From contig NZ_QWGL01000028.1 in assembly GCF_003435375.1 (NCBI RefSeq), forward strand, positions 1-37,939: a stretch of DNA of 37,939 nt, read 5' to 3'. The position numbers were made by a program, and so were the translations under genes. The first letter of the stretch is position 1, and each line of letters starts with the position of its first letter. Below are positions 31,913 to 37,939 of the stretch, one piece after another. This DNA is from Clostridium sp. AM34-11AC (lineage in GTDB: Bacteria > Bacillota > Clostridia > Lachnospirales > Lachnospiraceae). The notes beneath the pieces were generated by a model. The model worked only from the letters and a program-made list of their open reading frames with translations, did not search any database and was not told the origin of the DNA.

Positions 31913-34234
31913 ATGGAATATTTAGATTTCAGTTCAGTCATCACCACCATTCGTAACTATATCAGTGATGCCCACAGTATGAATCAGATTGACATGATGT
32001 ACCAGTTGTTTGTCAGCTTTTTAAGTTCAGACGAATCTCTGGATTTTGATTTTGATAATGGTCTGGTATGCCGTTGGTTCAATGGACAAGCAAAAATCAG
32101 TCCTCGTATCACCAGGTATTATATGGATAACCACAATCGAAACCGACTCGCTGCTGATATGCACAGAAATGTGCTTCCGTTGATGTATGACAGTACTATG
32201 GCGGTGCAAGAGATTTATAACATTCTGGTGCAGGATACAACCATATCAGATAAAACCAAGGCTCGGCTTCTCGAGAATTATCCTTGTGAAACAGAAATGG
32301 ATGAAGCAGTATTTCTAACTTCTGCTTTATGCTTTGGCATGGAACGTACTTTTGTAAAGCGAGATGTAAATACTAAGAATCTGTTATCTGCTGGAAATCT
32401 TTCTCCGGCCGTGAAAGATTTTATCTACGATGGCGGTACCCCAAAGCCATGCCGTCATTTCTGTGGACGAGACAATGAACTTGTAACTTTACATCAGTTG
32501 TTATGTAGTCATGGAAAGGTATTTCTGCAAGGTATCGCCGGCATTGGTAAAAGTGAATTGGCAAAGGCTTATGCTAAAATTCATAGCAAAGAATACACAA
32601 ATATTTTGTACCTTTCCTACACTGGCAATTTAAAACAAGATATTTCAGATATGGATTTTGCAGATGATCTGCCGGATGACGACAATGAAGAACGGTTCCG
32701 CAAACATAACCGTTTTCTGCGTACATTGAAAGAGGACACCTTATTTATCATTGATAATTTTAATACTACAGCATCGCAGGATGGTTTGCTGTCGGTTGTG
32801 ATGAAATATCGCTGCCGTATTCTGTTTACTACCCGAAGCAGCTTTAACAACTATACTTTCATGAATCTGGAAGAAATTGGGGATACAGATGCTTTGATTA
32901 AACTGATGGGCTGCTTCTATTCCGATGCTGAAAAGAATCGCACGATTTTGGAGCAAATCATCCAAACAGTACACAGTCATACTCTTGCTGTAGAAATGTC
33001 AGCCCGTTTGTTGGAAAGTGGAATTATGGAGCCGTTGCTCCTGTTAAAGAAGCTAAAAGAAGAAAAAGTCGCCCTGGATGCCACCGATACTATCGGTATC
33101 TCCAAAGACGGCAAAAGTCGCAAGGCGACCTATTATGACCACATTCACACGTTGTTCTCTCTGTATCAGCTTTCAGAAGCAGAAACAGATATTATGAGAA
33201 ACCTTGCGTTGGCTTCGTTTTCCGGTGTTCAAAACAGATTGTTTGCGAACTGGTTAAAGCTGCGTGATATGAATACTGTCAATGATCTGATTGAAAAAGG
33301 CTTCATCAAGGCAATGGAAGGTCGTATGATTGCCCTTCATCCAATGATGCAGGAAGTGACAATGGAAGAAACAAAACCTTCTGTGCAGACTTGTCACACC
33401 TTATTGGAAAGCTTACAGCAGATTTGTCTGCGTCATGGAGAAGAAGTTTCTTATTATAAACAGTTGTTCCAGACCATTGAATTTGTGATAAATCAGATTG
33501 AAAATGATGATATGCCGGTATATCTTCGTTTCTTGGAAGATGTGTTCCCTTATATGGAGAATTACCGCTATTATCAGGGGATGGAATTGGTTATAAATAA
33601 ACTGTCTGACTTGCTCAAGGACAAGGCTGTAGGCTCTATTGCTGACCGGGCATTGCTGCTCAGTTATCAGGCAGCTTATGAGAAGAAACCAGATAAAGCA
33701 ATCAAGATGCAGAAAGATGCCATTGCAATGATTCCGAAAATGACTTCGGAGAATGCGTTGCTCCTGTCCAATCTGTATGCAAATCTTGGCGGTATGTATA
33801 AAATGAATGGCAAGCTGGAACTTGCTAAAGAAAATATGGAACAGGCAATCAGAATCATAGATGAGTATGGTCTGGCCTATTACCATGATAGCATTGTGCA
33901 GATTACAAACTATGCTGTATTGCTTACGGATATGGGACAGCCTGATGTTGGTTTGTCTGCTCTGCGAAAGCTCTGCCGTGTAATTCGAGAATATAATTCT
34001 GATACTGGTCTGGATTATGCAAGTGTTCAAGAAGCGATGGGAAATATCAGCCTGACTATGGGAGAAATTTCGCAGGCAACTTCATATTTCCAGAAAGCTA
34101 TGGAAATCTATGAAACAGTATTTGAGTTTGAACCTGATATGATTGAAGCAAAGAAACAGGAACTGCTTGGAACGTATGCGCAAGCCGGATTATACTTAGG
34201 CGAAAAATTATTGACCAAAGAAGGGGATATATAA
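31913..34234 (+). CDS. STAND (NB-ARC-type) NTPase with TPR repeats
   Basis: The 773-residue product has an unrecognised N-terminal region (about 1-195), then an NTPase with Walker A GIAGIGKSELAK (about 207-218), Walker B LFIIDNFN (about 277-284) and FTTRSS (about 304-309). A winged-helix region and TPR repeats follow (for example NLYANLGGMYKMNGKLELAK and EAMGNISLTMGEISQATSYF). STAND proteins often sense an invader through the C-terminal repeats and oligomerise. I use the ATG at 31913, with GGAGGG seven bases upstream; a TTG at 31886 lies in the repeat. The AbiH-like gene follows in four bases, suggesting a sensor-effector pair. Confidence 0.85.
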   Translation: MEYLDFSSVITTIRNYISDAHSMNQIDMMYQLFVSFLSSDESLDFDFDNGLVCRWFNGQAKISPRITRYYMDNHNRNRLAADMHRNVLPLMYDSTMAVQEIYNILVQDTTISDKTKARLLENYPCETEMDEAVFLTSALCFGMERTFVKRDVNTKNLLSAGNLSPAVKDFIYDGGTPKPCRHFCGRDNELVTLHQLLCSHGKVFLQGIAGIGKSELAKAYAKIHSKEYTNILYLSYTGNLKQDISDMDFADDLPDDDNEERFRKHNRFLRTLKEDTLFIIDNFNTTASQDGLLSVVMKYRCRILFTTRSSFNNYTFMNLEEIGDTDALIKLMGCFYSDAEKNRTILEQIIQTVHSHTLAVEMSARLLESGIMEPLLLLKKLKEEKVALDATDTIGISKDGKSRKATYYDHIHTLFSLYQLSEAETDIMRNLALASFSGVQNRLFANWLKLRDMNTVNDLIEKGFIKAMEGRMIALHPMMQEVTMEETKPSVQTCHTLLESLQQICLRHGEEVSYYKQLFQTIEFVINQIENDDMPVYLRFLEDVFPYMENYRYYQGMELVINKLSDLLKDKAVGSIADRALLLSYQAAYEKKPDKAIKMQKDAIAMIPKMTSENALLLSNLYANLGGMYKMNGKLELAKENMEQAIRIIDEYGLAYYHDSIVQITNYAVLLTDMGQPDVGLSALRKLCRVIREYNSDTGLDYASVQEAMGNISLTMGEISQATSYFQKAMEIYETVFEFEPDMIEAKKQELLGTYAQAGLYLGEKLLTKEGDI

Positions 34235-34238
34235 CTAT

Positions 34239-35372
34239 ATGAACAATTTACTCGTTGGAAATGGTATAAACATTCAATTTAATAAAACTGATTATACTAC
34301 GCAACAAATAGTATTGAGAATTCTAAAAAATTGTGATAGAGATGATTTTCCATCACATATCATTGTGAATTTCCCGTACCTGTTAAAAAATTATATAGGG
34401 CAATTATTTTTAGAAGCAAGAGATATTTTGGAGGACAAATACGATAATTTTACAAATTGTACTGCAGAAGATGAATCTTTGAAGTCTTTCAAAAAACAAT
34501 ATGCAGATAAAATTGATACATTACGAATAACTGATATAGGATTTGAAGACTATTATTTAATTCATGATTTAGTATGCCACAAGACCAATACTCAAAATCC
34601 CGAGCAATACTATGTCAGGGAAGCTCTGAGAGTTGCTTATCTATATGCAATATATAATGATGGTAAACTTAATACCTTGTATCAAGAATATCCGGAAAAA
34701 TTCATCACCTATTTAGAGGCGTTCGACAACATATTTACTACAAACTATGATGCAAATCTCGAATTAGCAACACATAAACCGGCATACCATATTCATGGGC
34801 AATTTGATAAGAAAAGTGATGTGTATCTTCTCGATTCATTCAGAAACCAACTTCCCGATGCACCAATAAAAGAAATAGAAATTGATGAGAATTATTTCTA
34901 TTTGTATTCAAACGCTTTGACAACACATTGTGGCGCATACAAAGAATTACAGATCAAACAAATTCCTCAAGCAAATAGTGCTGTTGAAAAAATGGCAATA
35001 GCCTATAATAATGACCCCAAAATCAAACAGGATGTTGATAGTTGGACGCTTAAATCGAATAAGTTGACTGCAAATATGGGATATGCCATTCAGCTTAAAG
35101 CCGCTAATCCTTCATTAACTTTTTCTGATAATTATCATTTTGATACTTTCAAAAATATTACGGGGACATTAGAAATATTAGGATTATCTCCGTGGAATGA
35201 TTTTCATATATTTGAATCAATAAATGCATCTAATATTGACGAATGTGTCTACTATTACTTTAACGAAAGTGATTGTGACATGATTAAAGAATTACTTCCG
35301 ACACTTAATGCTCAAGGGAAAATTCGATTTTTATCTGTAAAAACTTTTTGGGAGGATTGTTATGAAAAATAA
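34239..35372 (+). CDS. AbiH/SIR2-like abortive-infection protein
   Basis: The 377-residue product starts with NNLLVGNGINIQF, the glycine-rich motif typical of AbiH proteins (usually IGNGFD). Near the middle it has IFTTNYDANLE (about 165-175) and YHIHGQF (about 181-187), both expected in the AbiH/SIR2-like fold that binds NAD or a nucleotide. AbiH family members give phage resistance by abortive infection. NAD cleavage by this protein is inference. AGGGGA precedes the ATG. It lies between the STAND gene and a small gene overlapping its end, a compact operon that fits the role of effector. Confidence 0.7.
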   Translation: MNNLLVGNGINIQFNKTDYTTQQIVLRILKNCDRDDFPSHIIVNFPYLLKNYIGQLFLEARDILEDKYDNFTNCTAEDESLKSFKKQYADKIDTLRITDIGFEDYYLIHDLVCHKTNTQNPEQYYVREALRVAYLYAIYNDGKLNTLYQEYPEKFITYLEAFDNIFTTNYDANLELATHKPAYHIHGQFDKKSDVYLLDSFRNQLPDAPIKEIEIDENYFYLYSNALTTHCGAYKELQIKQIPQANSAVEKMAIAYNNDPKIKQDVDSWTLKSNKLTANMGYAIQLKAANPSLTFSDNYHFDTFKNITGTLEILGLSPWNDFHIFESINASNIDECVYYYFNESDCDMIKELLPTLNAQGKIRFLSVKTFWEDCYEK

Positions 35373-35697
35373 AATAGTATTCAAATCTCAGAAAGATTTC
35401 GTGAAATGGGTAACTGTATCGAATATGTTTGCTAAAAGCAGGATTATGCCCATGGTTGCATTAAAGCAGTTTAATTCATTAAAAGCCAACCAGCGAACAA
35501 ACATTAAGAAAGCTTTTGAAGAATATGACCAAAAGCGACGAATAAAAATTCCGAAAGGTGAAATTGATTCTGCATGGACAATATCAGTAATGGTAGATGC
35601 ACACATTATTGCGACAGAATATAATGTTGATCCATTAACTGTGATAATGTGTCTTAATTCACCTTGTAAAATAAATGAACGAATTGTCATTAAATAA
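35362..35697 (+). CDS. 111-residue unknown protein of the STAND/AbiH operon
   Basis: The product is basic and probably helical, with no signal peptide, membrane helix or recognised motif. Distinct stretches are FVKWVTVSNMFAKSRIMP, QRTNIKKAFEEYDQKRRIKI and SVMVDAHIIATEYNVDPLTV. GGGAGG lies seven bases before the ATG, and the gene overlaps the AbiH-like gene by 11 bases, so it is translated with it. It could be an inhibitor, cofactor or phage-sensing subunit of the cassette. The terminator directly after it marks the end of the operon. Confidence 0.75.
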   Translation: MKNKIVFKSQKDFVKWVTVSNMFAKSRIMPMVALKQFNSLKANQRTNIKKAFEEYDQKRRIKIPKGEIDSAWTISVMVDAHIIATEYNVDPLTVIMCLNSPCKINERIVIK

Positions 35698-35704
35698 ACA
35701 ATTG

Positions 35705-35734
35705 TAGCTCTGTGTAATAGCAGAGCTATTTTTT
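35705..35734 (+). terminator. Terminator of the STAND/AbiH operon
   Basis: TAGCTCTG pairs exactly with CAGAGCTA around TGTAATAG, followed by TTTTTT. Confidence 0.92.
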
Positions 35735-35754
35735 ATTCCACAGATAAATTTTGC

Positions 35755-35782
35755 TCAATTTCCGCTCAATCCACGCTCAATG
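35755..35782 (-). repeat. Right 28-bp inverted repeat of the cassette
   Basis: Its reverse complement equals 31862-31889 except for one base (G for T at position 21). On that strand it shows three 11-bp units starting ATTGAGC. It lies 140 bases before the parM start, where a partition centromere (parC) would also be expected. Confidence 0.85.
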
Positions 35783-35825
35783 TGTTTTGCGCCCTCTTTC
35801 AATAGAATGAAATTGCAATGAAAAC

Positions 35826-35851
35826 AGCACCAAATCAGAAAATCCGGTGCT
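35826..35851. promoter_or_regulatory. Hairpin in the parM leader
   Basis: AGCACC pairs exactly with GGTGCT around 14 bases. It lies 36 bases before the short leader frame. The role is unknown. Confidence 0.4.
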
Positions 35852-35886
35852 ACTTCAACGCAAATCTACTGAAAGGGGCATTTTTT

Positions 35887-35925
35887 ATGAACACGAACAA
35901 GCACAAGGAGGTACAGACCAAATGA
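35887..35925 (+). CDS. Possible 12-residue leader peptide before parM
   Basis: ATG preceded by GAAAGGGGC opens a 12-codon frame (MNTNKHKEVQTK) whose TGA overlaps the ATG of parM as ATGA. This layout would couple translation of parM to the leader. Such a short frame can arise by chance. Confidence 0.35.
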   Translation: MNTNKHKEVQTK

Positions 35926-36839
35926 GAGAACTGAACAACATCAAAATCATTGCTGTGGATCACGGCTACGGCAACATCAAGACCGCAAACACAGTTACCC
36001 CTACCGGAGTGACCGCCTATGAAACCGAGCCGATCTTCTCCGGCAACATTCTGGAATATGGCGGCATCTATTACCGCATCGGAGAAGGTCACAAGGAATT
36101 TATCGCAGACAAGGCTGTGGATGAGGACTATTACCTTCTGACGCTCATGGCGGTTGCCAGAGAACTGAATGTATACGGCATCCGTGAAGCAGATGTTCAT
36201 CTGGCTGCCGGTCTGCCACTGACCTGGATTCGCAAACAGCGTGAAGATTTCCGAAGCTATCTGCTCCGCAACAAGGAAGTGAACTTCCGTTTTAATGGCA
36301 ACGATTATTACATTCGATTTGTCGGATGCAGTCTTTTCCCGCAGGGATACCCTGCCATCATCAATCAACTGGGAAATTTCAAGGGAACGAATCTTTTGGC
36401 AGACATTGGAAACGGCACCATGAACATTCTGTATATCAACAATAAAAAGGCGGTAGAGAGCCGCTGTTGGACAGAAAAGTTCGGTGCCAACCAGTGCATG
36501 ATTGCCGCTAAGAATGCGGTACTGGACAGCTTCGGCGTGAAAATCGAAGAATCTACTGTTGAGCAGGTACTTCGTTTCGGAACTGCTGATATCAGCAAGC
36601 CCTATCTGGACTGTATTACCTCCGTGGCTAAGCGATATGTGGCTGATATTTTTGCTACGCTTCGCCGCTATGAATACAATCCGGATCTGATGCGACTGTA
36701 TATCGTTGGTGGTGGCGGCTGTCTGGTCAAGCATTTTGGACAGTACGATGAAAGCCGAGTGACTATTCTGGATGATATTTGTGCGACAGCCAAAGGTTAT
36801 GAATATCTCGCCTCTATGAGCCTTCGCAGGAAGGAGTAA
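35922..36839 (+). CDS. parM: ParM-like plasmid-segregation actin
   Basis: This actin-fold ATPase would form filaments that move element copies apart before division. The 305-residue product has the phosphate-1 loop VDHGYGNIKT (about 11-20), phosphate-2 LADIGNGTMNI (about 155-165) and the adenosine motif LYIVGGGGCL (about 262-271). I choose the ATG at 35922, with AGGAGG ten bases upstream; a longer frame to 35847 has no site. The next gene begins three bases after its stop and encodes the likely ParR partner. The direct repeats at 35755-35782 are candidates for the parC centromere. Confidence 0.88.
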   Translation: MRELNNIKIIAVDHGYGNIKTANTVTPTGVTAYETEPIFSGNILEYGGIYYRIGEGHKEFIADKAVDEDYYLLTLMAVARELNVYGIREADVHLAAGLPLTWIRKQREDFRSYLLRNKEVNFRFNGNDYYIRFVGCSLFPQGYPAIINQLGNFKGTNLLADIGNGTMNILYINNKKAVESRCWTEKFGANQCMIAAKNAVLDSFGVKIEESTVEQVLRFGTADISKPYLDCITSVAKRYVADIFATLRRYEYNPDLMRLYIVGGGGCLVKHFGQYDESRVTILDDICATAKGYEYLASMSLRRKE

Positions 36840-36842
36840 GCC

Positions 36843-37214
36843 ATGAGCGAGAATATCCGCAGCACAAATCTTCGCTTCAATCTGGAAAAGGACACCCAGA
36901 AGCGAGCATGGCAGTATCTTCAGAACATGGACAAGCAGCAATTCAAATCCTACAGCAATGTGATTGCCGTAGCTCTGGTGGATTACTTTGACCGCTATTA
37001 TCGCAGTCAGGATGATCCTTACTTTGAAACCAGGGAACGTGAGGAACGATTTGTGAATCAGATTATTTCCTCTGTAGAAAGCGCCATGGAGAAAACACTT
37101 CCGGTATTTCTTGCAGGCTGTATGGTGGGAATGTCGCAAGTGCCGGTTGGAGCCGTTTCGGTCACACAGCAGGAACTGGATGAGGAAGTGGATTGGGATT
37201 TTCTTGGAGAATAA
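36843..37214 (+). CDS. parR: ParR-like ribbon-helix-helix partner of ParM
   Basis: The 123-residue product starts with a strand STNLRFNLEK followed by helices (AWQYLQNMD, SYSNVIAVALVDYFDRYY), consistent with a ribbon-helix-helix DNA-binding domain like that of ParR. The C-terminal half is acidic (QQELDEEVDWDFLGE), where ParR proteins contact the ParM filament. It follows parM by three bases. The name rests on gene order and fold appearance, not a family match. Confidence 0.7.
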   Translation: MSENIRSTNLRFNLEKDTQKRAWQYLQNMDKQQFKSYSNVIAVALVDYFDRYYRSQDDPYFETREREERFVNQIISSVESAMEKTLPVFLAGCMVGMSQVPVGAVSVTQQELDEEVDWDFLGE

Positions 37215-37253
37215 GTTTGCTCCAAGCTGATCTCACAGAAGGGAGGTGAACAC

Positions 37254-37939
37254 ATGACACAATTTCTAACACAAAGCAGTCCGATACCGCCGTATATGGC
37301 GTTCCCAAGATTTTTACTGGACAAGGATGGCCTAAATGAAACTGCAAAAATTCTCTATACGATTTTGCTCGACCGAGCAAGGCTGTCCCAGAAAAATGAC
37401 GGATGGACAGATGAACAAGGTCATGTGTTCATTTTCTTCCCCATCAAGAGCCTGGCAGAAACCATGCACAAGAGTGAAATGTCTGTCAAAACCGCATTGA
37501 ATGCTCTGGAGAAAGAAAATCTGATCGCCCGTAAACGTCAGGGAGCAGGTTTTCCAAACAGGATATACGTTAAATATCCACCGGAAGCATTGAATCAAAC
37601 GGACAGAATTTTTTCCGTAAAACAGACAGAAAACTGTCCTACAGATGGACAGAAAACTGTCTCTGTGACAGACAGAAAACTGTCCAGTAGTAATAAAGAG
37701 AAGAACAATATAAAAAGAACAAATTCAGAGAGTAAGGATGACCGCACCGCTTATGGCTCTTATCAAAATGTTTTCCTGAGTACGGAAGAACTGAAGGCTT
37801 TGAAGGACGAGGTTCCTCATTATCAGGAATACATTGAAAAGCTGTCCAGCTATATGGCATCCAGCGGAAAACAGTATTCCAGTCACGCAGCCACCATACG
37901 AAGTGTTGTGGTCAAGCTTTTTTGTAACACTTGTGGCTA
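37254..37939 (+). CDS. repA: RepA-type replication initiator, cut by the window edge
   Basis: The first 228 codons are visible. The winged-helix initiator domain covers about residues 10-110 (PPYMAFPRFLLDKDGLNETA, AKILYTILLDRARLSQK, IFFPIKSLAETMHKSE, GAGFPNRIYVKYPP). A Gln/Lys/Asn-rich linker follows, then a second domain starts near FLSTEELKALKDEVPHYQEY and reaches HAATIR. GGGAGGTG lies before the ATG. The same N-terminal domain appears truncated at 19940-20347. After ATIRS the reading SVVVKLFCNTCG is unlike the tryptophan-containing continuation I would expect, so a frameshift or a nearby insertion is possible but cannot be judged here. Confidence 0.8.
   Translation, partial: MTQFLTQSSPIPPYMAFPRFLLDKDGLNETAKILYTILLDRARLSQKNDGWTDEQGHVFIFFPIKSLAETMHKSEMSVKTALNALEKENLIARKRQGAGFPNRIYVKYPPEALNQTDRIFSVKQTENCPTDGQKTVSVTDRKLSSSNKEKNNIKRTNSESKDDRTAYGSYQNVFLSTEELKALKDEVPHYQEYIEKLSSYMASSGKQYSSHAATIRSVVVKLFCNTCG

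Larger units (their letters stand above)
31862..35782. other. Three-gene defence-like cassette bounded by inverted repeats
   Basis: 28-bp inverted repeats with a single mismatch bound the STAND, AbiH-like and 111-residue genes and their terminator. No transposase lies inside. It may have moved as a unit, or the repeats may be protein-binding sites of the neighbouring partition locus. Confidence 0.55.
16129..37939. mobile_element. Integrative element(s) interrupting GH65, right end not in window
   Basis: The left end abuts the truncated GH65 gene. It contains two large serine recombinases, two RepA-like genes, a partition locus and defence genes. Duplication of element genes suggests two stacked elements, with a possible internal junction near 28.0-28.35 kb. 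No relaxase or conjugation genes are visible in this portion. Confidence 0.65.

Noticed and set aside
33413..34030. 205-residue minus-strand frame opposite the TPR region
   Set aside because: The plus-strand STAND gene is continuous with clear motifs on both sides.
35850..37139. 429-residue minus-strand frame opposite parM and parR
   Set aside because: The plus-strand genes have the actin motifs, strong ribosome binding sites and operon spacing. The minus frame is a shadow.

Overview
The window looks like a chromosomal region of a gut-type Firmicute, most likely a Lachnospiraceae relative (inferred from protein style, strong AGGAGG ribosome binding sites, and integrative-element genes typical of Clostridia). 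No rRNA, tRNA or CRISPR array was seen.

Layout. (1) 1-1582: an IS4-family insertion sequence with matching terminal inverted repeats, followed by a cluster of three small hairpins. (2) 1.9-12.4 kb, minus strand: a seven-gene surface operon. In transcription order it holds a small unknown protein, a coiled-coil protein, a signal peptidase I, an EAL-type cyclic-di-GMP phosphodiesterase, a 52-residue peptide matching the last segment of a chemotaxis receptor, a 2564-residue secreted and membrane-anchored adhesin-like protein, and a two-helix membrane protein. (3) 12.65-12.96 kb: two perfect 29-bp inverted repeats flank 257 bp containing a near-consensus sigma-A promoter, next to a tyrosine recombinase gene (13.0-13.9 kb). 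This has the form of an invertible promoter switching the surface operon. In the orientation given, the strongest promoter points away from the operon. (4) 14.1-16.13 kb: a GH65 glycoside phosphorylase lacking its N-terminal part.

(5) From 16.13 kb to the right edge: integrative-element DNA that appears to interrupt the GH65 gene. It starts with a large serine recombinase (16.2-18.2 kb) preceded by an ORF6N/phospholipase-D-like gene, then small element genes and a truncated RepA-like gene, an XRE regulator, and a Type III restriction-modification operon (Mod, Res, DUF2971). A second, paralogous large serine recombinase (28.4-30.3 kb) follows with a DUF1016 nuclease. Then comes a three-gene cassette (STAND NTPase with TPRs, AbiH/SIR2-like protein, 111-residue unknown) bounded by 28-bp inverted repeats with one mismatch. 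Last are a ParM-like actin, a ParR-like DNA-binding protein and a RepA-type initiator that runs off the window. Duplicated recombinase, RepA and small-protein genes suggest two elements stacked together.

How the parts work together. The left half is plausibly a phase-variable adhesion module: the recombinase flips the promoter, the peptidase may process exported proteins, and the EAL enzyme lowers cyclic-di-GMP. The right half is a mobile element carrying a defence island (Type III restriction, DUF1016, STAND/AbiH) with its own partition and replication genes. The two best candidates for something undescribed are the inverton-controlled adhesin/EAL/signal-peptidase operon and the inverted-repeat-bounded STAND-AbiH-111aa cassette.
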